From Citreicoccus inhibens (GTDB lineage: Bacteria > Myxococcota > Myxococcia > Myxococcales > Myxococcaceae): DNA of 64,000 nucleotides. Under the pieces are notes generated by a model. It saw only the letters and a program-made list of their open reading frames with translations. It searched no databases and was not told where the DNA came from. The DNA is taken from contig NZ_JAHNZT010000004.1 of NCBI RefSeq assembly GCF_019039035.1, positions 248,001 through 312,000 on the forward strand, in the 5' to 3' direction. A program made the translations under genes and the position numbers. Below, in pieces: positions 43,032 through 53,000 of the stretch. Each line of letters begins with the position of its first letter. The stretch's first letter is position 1.

Positions 43032-43823
43032 ATGGACGCAACGAGAGACTCGCGGCCCCCGCTGCTCGACGGGCTGCGCCTGCACTTCACGGTGATGGGC
43101 GAAGGCCCTCCGCTGTTGCTGCTTCATGGCTTCACCGGCGTGGGCGCGGACTGGGCCCATGTCTTTGATTTGGACGCGCTGGGCCGCCAATACCGGCTGA
43201 TCGTTCCGGACCTGCGCGGCCATGGTCGCAGCCTCAACCCCTCGGACAACTTCACCATGCGCCAGTGCGCGGTGGATGTCCTGGCGCTGCTGGACTCGCT
43301 GGGGATCGAGCGGTGTCGCGCCATGGGGATGAGCCTGGGCGGCAACACGCTGCTGCATGTGGCGACGCTCGCTCCCGGCCGCGTCGAGCGCATGGTGCTC
43401 GTGTCCAGCACGCCGTACTACCCCGCGCAGGCGCGCCAGCTCATGGCCACCTTCACGGAGGAGTCACGCTCCGAAGCGGAGTGGGCGGAGATGCGCTCCA
43501 AGCACGTTCACGGCGACGCGCAGATCCGAGCGCTCTGGCGCCACGCGCGCGGCTTCGCGAACAGCGTTGACGACATGAACTTCACCCCGCCCCTGCTGGG
43601 CACGGTGCGCGCGCCGACGCTGCTCGTCCAGGGCGACCGGGATCCGCTCTATCCCGTGGAGCTGTCGATGGAGATGTACCGCGCGATTCCGGCGTCCCGC
43701 CTGTGGGTCGTTCCAGGGAGCGGCCATTGCCCCATCTTCGGGGAGCAGCGGGAGCCCTTCGCTTGCGCCGCCCTGGCCTTCATTGCGACGCCGCCCGACG
43801 GCCTCAGGGCTTCGGTGACGTGA
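43032..43823 (+). CDS. Alpha/beta hydrolase
   Basis: This is a 263-residue cytosolic hydrolase starting at ATG 43032, with AGGAG about ten bases before it. LLLLHGFTGVGADW carries the oxyanion HG motif, GMSLGGN the nucleophile Ser, QGDRDPLYP the acid Asp and PGSGHCPIFGEQ the His. The pattern is that of the esterase/lactonase/MhpC-like branch. The substrate is unknown. The last 20 bases overlap the 3' end of the convergent dipeptidase gene. In-frame sequence upstream of 43032 reads poorly and was excluded. Confidence 0.9.
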   Translation: MDATRDSRPPLLDGLRLHFTVMGEGPPLLLLHGFTGVGADWAHVFDLDALGRQYRLIVPDLRGHGRSLNPSDNFTMRQCAVDVLALLDSLGIERCRAMGMSLGGNTLLHVATLAPGRVERMVLVSSTPYYPAQARQLMATFTEESRSEAEWAEMRSKHVHGDAQIRALWRHARGFANSVDDMNFTPPLLGTVRAPTLLVQGDRDPLYPVELSMEMYRAIPASRLWVVPGSGHCPIFGEQREPFACAALAFIATPPDGLRASVT

Positions 43824-44466
43824 ACGGCACGTCCTGGACCGGGAGCTTCGTGGCGCCGGGCAGGTCGAAGTGCCACCACTCCATCTTGTTCGGCGTGAAG
43901 CCCGTCCCCGTCATCGCCTCGAGGAGAATGGCGCGGTGCGCTCGGGACGCGGGCGTCCCTCCTGTGTAGCCCTGGTGCGCCGCCGGGCTGAAGCTGTCGA
44001 ACGGGGTCGGCATCTCCACCTCGCCCCCCTCCCGTGTCACCAGCGTCAGGTCCACCGCCGCGCCTCGGTTGTGATTGGAGCCCTTGCGCGGGTCCGCCAC
44101 ATATCCAGGCTTGGGCATGATCTTCCACATCTCCCACTGCACCGCGCGCGGCCGATAACAATCATAGACCTTCAGCCGATAGCCTTTCGGCCGCAGCGCG
44201 TCCGCCGCCTGCTTCAGCCGGCGCGCGGCGTCTGGCAACAACAGACACCGCGCGCCGTCGGGATACACCTTGCGATTCAGGAAGTTGTCGGGCGTCGCGT
44301 AGCGGAGGTCCAACACCAGGTCCTCCACCACCGTCGTCGCGTCCACCAGCGGCGCGATGCTCGCATCCGGCGCCGGGGGGCTCGCTGCTCGCTGAGGCGC
44401 TTGCGCGAGCGCTCCGCTTCCCAGACTCAGCCCTGCCACCACCAGCCATCCCGATGCGGCGCGCAT
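43804..44466 (-). CDS. D-alanyl-D-alanine dipeptidase, VanX/DdpX-like (M15D)
   Basis: This is a 220-residue exported zinc peptidase with a signal peptide (LVVAGLSLGSGALAQ). The M15D metal and catalytic motifs are complete: SNHNRGAAVDLTL (SxHxxGxAxD) and EWWHFDL (ExxxH), together with YDCYRPRAVQWEMW and LLPDAARRL. Family members hydrolyse D-Ala-D-Ala; the exported form suits the recycling or predation-related use of peptidoglycan dipeptides rather than vancomycin resistance, for which no vanH/A genes are present. It lies two bases after queC and is probably cotranscribed with it, an unrelated pairing. The 3' end overlaps the hydrolase gene. Confidence 0.9.
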   Translation of the reverse strand: MRAASGWLVVAGLSLGSGALAQAPQRAASPPAPDASIAPLVDATTVVEDLVLDLRYATPDNFLNRKVYPDGARCLLLPDAARRLKQAADALRPKGYRLKVYDCYRPRAVQWEMWKIMPKPGYVADPRKGSNHNRGAAVDLTLVTREGGEVEMPTPFDSFSPAAHQGYTGGTPASRAHRAILLEAMTGTGFTPNKMEWWHFDLPGATKLPVQDVPFTSPKP

Positions 44467-44468
44467 GC

Positions 44469-45161
44469 TCAGACTCCGTCCGTGTACGGCGTGGGGTCCG
44501 GGACTCCGGCCTCCTCGAAGCCCTTCTTGCGCAGCAGGCAGCTGTCACAGCGGCCACACGCGCGGCCCTTCGTGTCCGGGTCGTAGCAGGAGTGGGTCAG
44601 GCCGTAGTCCACGCCCAGCCGCACGCCCTCCTGGATGATCTGCGCCTTCGTCAGACCCGACAGCGGCGCGTGCACGGTGAAGCGCGCGCCCTCCACGCCC
44701 GCCTTGGTGGCCAGGTTCGCCATGGACTCGAAGGAGCGGATGAACTCGGGGCGGCAGTCCGGATAGCCGCTGTAGTCCACCGCGTTGACGCCGATGTAGA
44801 TGTCCGTGGCGCCCACCACCTCCGCCAGCCCCAGCGCCATGGAGAGGAACAGCGCGTTGCGCGCCGGCACGTACGTCACCGGAATCTCGTGCGACATCTC
44901 GCCGTCCGAGCGGTCCTTGGGCACCGGGATGTCCGCTGTGAGCGCCGAGCCACCAATCTGGCGCAAGTCCACCGTCACCACTCGGACGTCCGTCACGCCC
45001 ATCACCTGGGCCACCTTGCGGGCCCGCTCCAACTCCACCGAGTGACGCTGTCCATACGCGATGCCCAGACACACGGGCTCGAAGCCCGCCGCCTTCGCCA
45101 TCGCCAGACACGTCGTCGAATCCAGGCCCCCGGACAGGAGCACCACCGCGCGCTTCGTCAT
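44469..45161 (-). CDS. queC: 7-cyano-7-deazaguanine synthase
   Basis: This 230-residue enzyme converts 7-carboxy-7-deazaguanine and ammonia to preQ0 using ATP, on the path to queuosine in tRNA. The PP-loop is [19 protein letters not shown]. The [10 protein letters not shown] helix, [17 protein letters not shown] and the zinc site [10 protein letters not shown] with upstream Cys in THSCYDPD are all present. No other queuosine genes (queD, queE, queF) or a preQ1 riboswitch were seen nearby. It is immediately followed by the VanX-like gene. Confidence 0.96.
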   Translation of the reverse strand: MTKRAVVLLSGGLDSTTCLAMAKAAGFEPVCLGIAYGQRHSVELERARKVAQVMGVTDVRVVTVDLRQIGGSALTADIPVPKDRSDGEMSHEIPVTYVPARNALFLSMALGLAEVVGATDIYIGVNAVDYSGYPDCRPEFIRSFESMANLATKAGVEGARFTVHAPLSGLTKAQIIQEGVRLGVDYGLTHSCYDPDTKGRACGRCDSCLLRKKGFEEAGVPDPTPYTDGV

Positions 45162-45207
45162 CAGTTCCTCCGTGCTTCGTCGCGGCGCACGTTACACGAC
45201 GCGCGCT

Positions 45208-46452
45208 TCAGCCCGCCCGACTGGATGAGGCCACCGGGCCCGCCCCCAGGAAGGGCCGCTCGAAGTACCGGTGAAACATCCGGCTGGCGACCACGATGAG
45301 CGGTGTCCCCACGAGCGCTAGAAACGCATACAACCCACCGGACGACAGGCCGAGCGCCCGGCCCACCTGCTCCACTCGAATCAACAGCGGCACGTGCACC
45401 AGATACAGGCTGTACGAGAAGCCCCCCAGGGCCACCAGCCCCCGCGGCGTGAGCGCGCGCACCCAGCGACTCGCCGTGCCCTCGCCGTGCGTCGTCGCGC
45501 GAGTGCAGTGCACCACGAGACAAGCCGTGCCGAGCGCGAGGACGAAGTCGCTCACCCAATGGAACGGGCTGCGCTCCACGCCGGGCGGGGCGTACCAGTT
45601 GAGCTGGGGACAGACATAGACGAGCACCTCGGCGCCCACCCCGAACCCAACCGCGAGCCAGACCCACGGCACGCGCGCCCAGGAGGGCGACTCGTGCTCG
45701 GGGAAGTTGATGGCCGCGGCCACCATGCCGAGCGCGAACAGGCCGATGAACCAGGGCGCCGCCGAGTGGATGCTCGGGAAGGCCCAGGTCAGCGCGCAGC
45801 CCACCGCCGTTCCCACGCCGATGGCCGCCGCCCCGCCCCATCTCCGCCACGCGGGCAGCAGGAGGAAGGGGAAGAAGAAGTAGATCTGCCACTCCGTGGC
45901 GATGCTCCAGAGCGGGCCGTTGGTGGCGTAGACCCACTCGGGAAACAGGTTGTGCACCAGTGTCAGGTGCGAGACCAGGTTGCCCGGTGAGAAGCTGTGC
46001 CGACCGCTCTCGCGTCCCAGCAGGAACGAGGGCAGCACGCACAGGAGCGAGAATGCGAAGGCCGCGTAGTACGGCGGCAGGATGCGGCGAGCGCGGCGGC
46101 GCAGGTACGTGCGCCACCCTCCCGACATCTCACGTCGCCGCGAGCGCACCACGGGCAACATCAAGCAGTAGCCCGACAGGACGATGAAGACGACGACCGC
46201 CGAGTGGCCTCGCACGAACAGGTCCACGAGGTGCCGCCACGGCGCGCTCACGCCGGGGGTGGGCGGTGTCCAGCCCACCGTCTGCAGCATGTGGTGGTTC
46301 AGCACGTAGAGCGCGGCGAGACCGCGCAGCCCCTCCAGGAAGGGCAGACGCAAGGAGGCGGGAGCGGGAGACTCCGCGCCGGGGAGGCGCGCGGTGGGCT
46401 CAGCGGACTGCCGCTCGTCGGGGGACGGCGCTGCGGGCAGGGGCTGGGCCAT
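45208..46452 (-). CDS. Acyltransferase-3 family membrane protein (OafA/YrhL-like)
   Basis: This is a 414-residue integral membrane acyltransferase with about ten hydrophobic segments. It opens with the family hallmark FLEGLRGLAALYVLNHHML, whose His is the proposed catalytic residue, followed by RRRARRILPPYYAAFAFSLL and NGPLWSIATEWQIYFFFP. Such enzymes O-acylate surface polysaccharides, lipids or antibiotics. A proline-rich cytoplasmic N-terminus of about 30 residues precedes the first helix. It ends 46 bases before queC and begins three bases after the neighbouring lipoprotein gene, so transcription from 47064 is likely shared. Confidence 0.93.
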   Translation of the reverse strand: MAQPLPAAPSPDERQSAEPTARLPGAESPAPASLRLPFLEGLRGLAALYVLNHHMLQTVGWTPPTPGVSAPWRHLVDLFVRGHSAVVVFIVLSGYCLMLPVVRSRRREMSGGWRTYLRRRARRILPPYYAAFAFSLLCVLPSFLLGRESGRHSFSPGNLVSHLTLVHNLFPEWVYATNGPLWSIATEWQIYFFFPFLLLPAWRRWGGAAAIGVGTAVGCALTWAFPSIHSAAPWFIGLFALGMVAAAINFPEHESPSWARVPWVWLAVGFGVGAEVLVYVCPQLNWYAPPGVERSPFHWVSDFVLALGTACLVVHCTRATTHGEGTASRWVRALTPRGLVALGGFSYSLYLVHVPLLIRVEQVGRALGLSSGGLYAFLALVGTPLIVVASRMFHRYFERPFLGAGPVASSSRAG

Positions 46453-46455
46453 GGC

Positions 46456-47064
46456 TCAGTACGTTCGCTCTCCTCGGACCGTGTAGACGGTGGTGCAGGT
46501 GGAGGGCTGGCAGTTGCACTTGGGGCCCGAGCCCGGCAGGAAGACGTCTCGCAACGTGCCGCACGCGAGCGTCGCGTCGTAGCCGCCTTCCTTGGGCCCT
46601 GGGGGCGTGCCCGTGGGCGTGCCTCCGTCCAGGCGGGCGCAGTCGCCCTCGATGCCGCGCGTCTGGCTGTCGCTCAAGAGCAGCACGTTGAGCGCCTCTT
46701 CAATCTGCGAGTCCTCGCAGCCCGTGCCACAGGATGCGCGCGGCGCGGAGGCGCGGTGCGTGGACATGGCGAGCTGGCCCTCGAAGCCCGCGTCGCGCGT
46801 GAAGCCCTGCACCGTGAAGAAGCCCGTGCCCGCATCGGTGTCGCGCGAGAACGTCCCCTCGAAGCGGAACGTCCCGGCGTCGTCAATCTGCGCGAAGTCT
46901 GGCGAGCCCGCGTCGCAGGTGGTGCGGCCCGGGTCCAGCTTCGCCTCGAAGCGGAACGAGCCCACCACCTGGTTGCCCGGGTACACGGGGTCCGAATAGC
47001 AAGCCATCGCCACCAGCACCGCGGTGACGGGGACCAGGAGCAGCGCGAGTCGCTTCAAGGGCAT
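46456..47064 (-). CDS. Hypothetical lipoprotein
   Basis: This is a 202-residue lipoprotein with signal MPLKRLALLLVPVTAVLVAM and lipobox Cys21 (AMAC). The mature chain is rich in Asp, Gly, Thr and Cys (eight cysteines) and looks beta-structured (VVGSFRFEAKLDPGRTTCD, GTFRFEGTFSRDTDAGTGFF, CGTGCEDSQIEEALNVLLLS). Similar Cys-containing lipoproteins are numerous in myxobacteria, with no known function. The upstream in-frame codons overlap the 3' end of the giant TPR gene and are unlikely to be translated. The acyltransferase gene begins three bases after its end. Confidence 0.78.
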   Translation of the reverse strand: MPLKRLALLLVPVTAVLVAMACYSDPVYPGNQVVGSFRFEAKLDPGRTTCDAGSPDFAQIDDAGTFRFEGTFSRDTDAGTGFFTVQGFTRDAGFEGQLAMSTHRASAPRASCGTGCEDSQIEEALNVLLLSDSQTRGIEGDCARLDGGTPTGTPPGPKEGGYDATLACGTLRDVFLPGSGPKCNCQPSTCTTVYTVRGERTY

Positions 47065-47077
47065 GAGGCCCGCGAGG

Positions 47078-50000
47078 TTAGACGTCCAGCGCCGCGAGAG
47101 CCACCGCGCGGAAGGCCTCGCTGTTCGCCAACACCGCACCCACCTCCACCCGCATCGGATCCCCGCCGCGCACGCTCGCGTCCAGCAGCGCCAGCACCCG
47201 GCCCGCCGCGAGCGACGTTGGCATCGCGCGCCAGGCCGTTACCGCCGCCGCGTCCAGCTCGGGCATAGCTCCAGGCCGCGCCAGCCGCGCGCCGTGCTCG
47301 CCGAGCACGAGCGCCAGCGCGCACAGCCAGCCCAACTCCACGGGCCCGAAGCACGCCAGCGACGCCGCGCCCAGCACCAGCGTGTCCGGCGTCACCAGGT
47401 ACGCCTCCACGCCTCCCGTGGGGGCGACGCGCACGCGCACGTCCGCCGCGCCCAGCGACGCGAGCATCGGGTTCAGTGCGGAGTACAGCCGGGGGAGGCT
47501 CTCCGTCGTCACCGGCACCGCGTTCGCGGGCATCGCGTGCTCGAACGCGCCCTCGCGCGGCGGCAGCGCGGTCACGGGTGCGCGGGGGGCCGGCGTCTTG
47601 CTCGACGCGAGCGATGCCGCGATGCCGTCCACGCGCTCGACCACGTCCTTGCGGCCCACGGCGCGCAGGGCCTCCGCGAAGAGCGTCCAGCCGTCCACGT
47701 CCATCGTGCGCTCGCGCAGCAGGGCCGGCCAGAGACGAATCGCCAGCGCGGCCCCCTCGGCGGTGGGCGCGAGGCGCTCGGCGACGAGGCGCGTGGCTTC
47801 GGGGGACAGCACACCCGAGTCCGCCAGCCGCTCGGCCAGCCGCGTCGCCGGGGCCACGAGCTGCGCCTCCAGGTAGCCGCGCAGGATGGACTCCAGCATC
47901 GCCGGTTCGTCCGTGAGCCGCTCGCGAAGCTGGAGCGCTTCTCCGGTGTGGCCTCGCTCCTCCGCCAGCCGCGCGCGACGGGCCAGCCGCTCATCCGTCT
48001 CCGGGAGCTGCTCCAACTGCGCGGCGGCGTCTCCGGGCCGCGCGAGGGCCTCGAACGCGTCCGCGAGTCGCTCGCGATGCGGCGCCCACGCGTCCGGACC
48101 TTCCACCGCGGACAGGCGCTCCGCCAGGGAGAGGAAGACCGCGGGCTCGCGTGACTCGTCCACCAGGGCCAGCAGGAAGCGGACCGCGGGCAGGCACGCG
48201 TCATCGTCCGCGAGCGCCAGCTCGAAGGCCTGACGCGCCTCCGCGGGCTGCGCGAGTGGACCTTGGAGCAGCTCGCCGCGCTCCAGGTGCAGCGCCGCGC
48301 GCGCCTTCGGCTCCGCCTCGCCCTCGGCGAGCTGTGCCAGCGTGCGCTCGGCGGGCTCCAACCGCTCCAGGGCGCGCTCCAGCGCGTAGCGCTCGCGCAG
48401 CAGGGACGCGCGCCGTTCGGCCCAGCCGTCGGCGAGCATCGACAGGGCTTCGATGCGGGCGGGCTCGGGCTGCGCGCGCACGTGCGCCAGCACGGCCTCC
48501 GCCACGGGCTCGGGCAGACTCCCCGCCTCCGGGAGCAGGAGCGTCAGGCGGGCCGCGAAGCCCGGCGTGGTGGACAGTTCGTCCAGGGCGCGCAGGCGGG
48601 CCCTCACGGAGGCGGCCGGGCCGCGGGCCACTTCGTCTCGCAGCGCCACGGCGAAGGCGCCGTCACGCTCGGCGGACAGGCCCGCCAGCTCCAGCAGTCC
48701 CTCCCACTCGCCCTCCGCGCGCAGGCCGTCCGCCAGGGCTCCCGCGTGGGCGGAGTCCGCGTCCGGCAGCGCGACGAGCGCCCACAGCGCCTCACGTGAG
48801 CGGACCGTGTCTCCCGCCTGCGCGGCCATGGCCAGCGCGTCGGTGTACTCGCCCGCGGCCATGGCGGGCGCGAAGCCCACGTCCACGGCTCGCGCGAAAG
48901 CGCCCAGTCGGCCAAAGCGCTCGGCCAACTCGGCGGGAGGCAGGATGTCCGGGGCCTCGGAGGCGATGCGCTCGATGACCTCCAGCGCCTCGCCCGACTC
49001 GTTCGCCTTCTCCCAGAGGTCCGCCGCCTCCAACAGCAGCGGAGGCCGCTCATCGGGGGCGGCCAGCTTCGCGGCCTGCAACAGGGCCTGGGCCGCGCGC
49101 GGCGCGTCTCCCGAGGCACGGTGCAGGTGCGCGACCAGCAGCGCGGCGCGCAGGTCCGGCTCGGTGGAGGCGGCGGCCTTCGCGGCCTTGAGCGCATCCT
49201 CCAGTCGCTCCGCCTTCTCGAACGCGCGCGCGGCGGCGACGAGCAGCGTCACCCGCTGCGCGCCCGTCACCAGCTCGGCGCGCGCCACGCGGACCTCGGC
49301 GCGTCGCGCGTGCGACTCTCCGAGCAGCGGCTCCAGGACTTCGAGCGCCTCGGCGTAGCCCGCGCCGGACGGGCCGCGTGACACCACGAGCTCCAGCGCG
49401 TCGCGGGCCACGTCCTCGCGCCCCGCGTCGCGCGCCAGCGTCGCGAACTCCAACCGCAGCGTGGAGGCTTCGTCCGCGTCCACCGTCAGCGGGATGAGCC
49501 GCTCCAGCGCGTCAACCAGGAGCGCCGTCTGCGCTCGCGCGCGCAGCCCCTCCACGAGCGCGCGCAGGGCCGGCACGTCCGAGGGGTCCGCCTCCGCGGC
49601 GCGCTGGGTGAGCGCCCAGGCCGCCTCGGGGTCCGCCATCGACTCGGCGGCGACCGAGGCCGCGGCCAGGAGCAGCTCGGCGGCGCGGGCGCCCCCAGCG
49701 GCTTCCGCTCCGGCCTCGTACACCGCCAAGAGGTCGCCGTGGCGTCCCAGCGCGCGCAGGCCTCGCACCGCGCGGTCGATGACCGTCGCGTCCGAGGGCC
49801 GCAGCCGCACGAGGGGCAGCAGCGCGTCGATGGCCTCGCGCGGGTCCTCGAAGAGCTCCGCAGCGCGGCGGTACATCGCCTCGCGGGTGGCGCCGTCCTC
49901 GGTGCGCTGAGCGAGCAGCAACGAGGCCCGGTAGAGCCCCGCCGCGTTGTTCGTGCGCGCGTGCACTTCCGCGAGCAACGAGAGCGCCTCATGGCCGCGC

Positions 50001-53000
50001 TCGCCCTCCGGCTCCAGCGCCACCACCGCGTCGAAGGACTCCGCCGCGTCGTGGAAGGCGCCCGCCGCGAGGGACGCATGGCCCAGGCGAAGGTGCGTGC
50101 GCGCGCGCAGCGGCACGGGCAGCGCGTCACCGCCCGCGGACAGGAGCTTGCGGTCATACGGCCGCGCCGCGGTGGCGCCGCCGTCTCTCGCCGCCAGCTC
50201 GGCGCGCGCGGACAGGGCGTCCACGTCGGTGCTCGCGCGGGCCAGGTAGTCGTCGAAGGCCTCGGCGGCCAGCAACGCCTCGCCCGCGTCGAGCAGCGTC
50301 GTCGCCCGCTCGCGCAGGAGCGGCAGGGCTTCGTCCGGCGTCACCGCCGCCGCGCGCTGGGCGAGCAACTCCGCCAACCGGCGCACGTCCCCAGCCGCCC
50401 GCTCGCGCACGCGCTCGAAGGCCTCCGCGCTCGCGGGGCTCAGCTCGAAGGCCTGGTTCTCACACAGCAGCGCGCGCTCCAGGGCTCCCGCGTCGCGGAA
50501 GGCCCGGGCGGCGGCGAGGTAGCTGGCGGCGGCCTCGGTGGGCGCCTGACGCCCGGCGCGGCGCAGCATCAGCTCGGCCAGGGCCTGCCAGTCCTCGGAG
50601 GACACGAGGAAGGCGTGGTGCCGGGTGAAGACGGGCTCGCGGAACGGCTCCGCCTCCAGCAACACCGCGTCGAACTCGGCGGCATCGGCGGGGCGGCGCA
50701 CCTGGTGCAGCAGCTCCGCGGCCTGCGCGGTCAGCTCCAGGTCGTCCGGCCTCGCGGCGCGCGCGGCGATGAGGGCCGCCGCGGCGGCCTCGGGCTTCTG
50801 GGCGCGATCGCGGTAGAGGAGCGCGGCCCGGTAGAAGAGGTCCGCGCGGCGCGCGGCATCGGTCGTGTCTCCGGCGCACTCCTCGTACCAGGCGGCCAGC
50901 TCGCCCAGCCGGTCTTCCTTCTCCAGGAGCCCCGCGAGCAGCGCCTCCGCCTCCGCGAGCGCGCGGTCCTGACGCAGCGCCTCGCGCAGGAAGCCCTCGG
51001 CCTTGGCCGAGTCGGCCAGGACGCCCAGGTTCAGCCGGGCCAGCCGGAGCAACACGGGCGCTCGCGCGGGCGTCTCGGTGAGCAGCGGCAGACCTCGCTC
51101 CAGCCAGCGCGCCTCGGCCGAGGCGTCGTCCCGGCGCTCCGCCAGCGCCGCGCCCAAGCGCGCCGTCCCCAGGTCCGCCGCCAGCGCGAAGGCGCTCTCC
51201 AGCGCCTCCTCCGCGGCGGAGAGGTCCAGCTTCACGTCGCGCAGCAGCTCGGCGCGACGCCGCTCGTGGGCCGCGGCGTCGGCGGGCCGGCCCTGCTCGG
51301 TCAGGAGTTCCCGCAGGTCCACCAGCGCGCGCAGCGCTTCGTCCGCGCGGCCCGTGTCCTCCGCGAGCCGGGCCTCTTCTTCGTAGGCGGCGAGCGCGGA
51401 GGGAAGGTCGTCCGCGGCGAGGCTCAGCCCGGCCACCTGGCGCAGCTCGACGAGGAGGTCCGCCACGCGGCCCGTCTCGCGGTAGAGCGACACGAGTCGG
51501 CGGTGCAGCGGCAGCGGCGCCTCGGACATGCTCGCCGCGCGCGAGAGCAGCGATGCCGCCACGCCCGCGTCGGACAGGGCCGCGCGCGCTCGGTCCGCCA
51601 GCGCCACCAGCCGCTGCGCCGTGCGCTCCGAAGGCGCCAACGCACGCGCGTGCGTGACGAGCACCTCGAACGCGCCTCGCGGGTCGTCCCGCTCCAGCAG
51701 CGCGGAGAGCCGTCCCACCGCGGGCTCGCACAGCGGCCGCTCGGCGAGCAGCGTCCGGTAGGCCGTCACCGCGCGACGAACGTCACCGGACTGCTCGGCC
51801 AGCTCGCCCAGCCGCAGGAACACGGCCTCGGCAGGGTCGGGCGCATCGTGGAAGTCCACCGCGGCGGCGAGCGACTCTTGCAGCGGCAGCGCCTCGCGCA
51901 CCGCGCCGCGCTGATAGAGCAGCTCCGCGAGGATGGCGAGGTCCTCGCCCTGCGCCGCCACGAGGGCATGCGCGCGACGCGCCAGCCGCAGCGCGCGGTC
52001 CACATCCTCGGCCCGCCGCGCGTACGCCACGCCTTCACGCAGGAGCGACGCGGCCTCCTCGGGCGACGCCCCCTCCGCCGCGGCCTCCAGGAGCGATGCG
52101 GCCTCCAGCGGCTCGCCCCGCCCCGCCACCAACGACACCAGCCGCCGGCGCACCGCCGAGTCCGCGGGGTCCAGGCGCAGCGACTGGCGCAGCGCGGCCT
52201 CGGCGGGCCCTGGCTGCCCCAGTCGGTCCAGGTACAACCCGGCCAGCTCCGCGTACAGCGCCGCGCCAGAGCCCGTGGGCGCATGCGGCGCCTCGTCGGC
52301 CAGCAGCGCGGCGAGGCCCTTCCAGTCCTCCAGCCCGCGCAGCACGCGGTGCAATCCGTCGATAGCGCGCGCGTGGCGCGGAGCCAACGCCAGGGCGGAC
52401 TCCAAATCCCGAGCGGCGTCGCGCAGCCCACCCGCCGCTTCGAGCAGCGCGGCGCGAGTCAGCAACGCCTCCACCCGCCGAGGCACGGGCCCCTGGCGCG
52501 CGGCCTCGGCCAGGGCAGAGGCCTCTTCATCGGCCTGGCCCTCGCGACGTGCCAGCTCCGCGAGCGCGAAGAAGGCATCGCAGCGCTCCTCCGCGGGCGG
52601 CTCCAGGTCAATGGCCGCACGCAGCGCCGCGCGCGCGGGGCCGCGCGCATCCTGACGGAGCAGCACGGCGGCCAGCGCCATCATCCGCTCACGCGCCCGA
52701 GCGCCCAGGGAGGCATCGGCGGCCACGGCTCGACGCCACGCCTCCAGCTCTGCGGACTCTTCCTGCGCCTCGTGCGCCAGCTCGGCCAGCGCGAGCCACA
52801 GCGGCGCGGGGCGGTGTGACAGCGACGCGGCCTCGGCGTAGTCCTCGCGGGCCACGGCCAGACGCCCCGCGCTCCGGTGCAGCGCCGCGCGCCGCGCCAG
52901 CAGCTCCGCGCGAGCCTCGCCCGTGGACGCGGACACCAACGAGCCCAACAACTCCAGGCGCTCGGCCTCCTCGTCGGGCGTCCCGGTGCCAGCGGGCGGC

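Noticed and set aside
43804-44466. Vancomycin-resistance cluster
   Set aside because: Only a VanX-like dipeptidase is present. No vanH, vanA-type ligase or vanR/S genes adjoin it.
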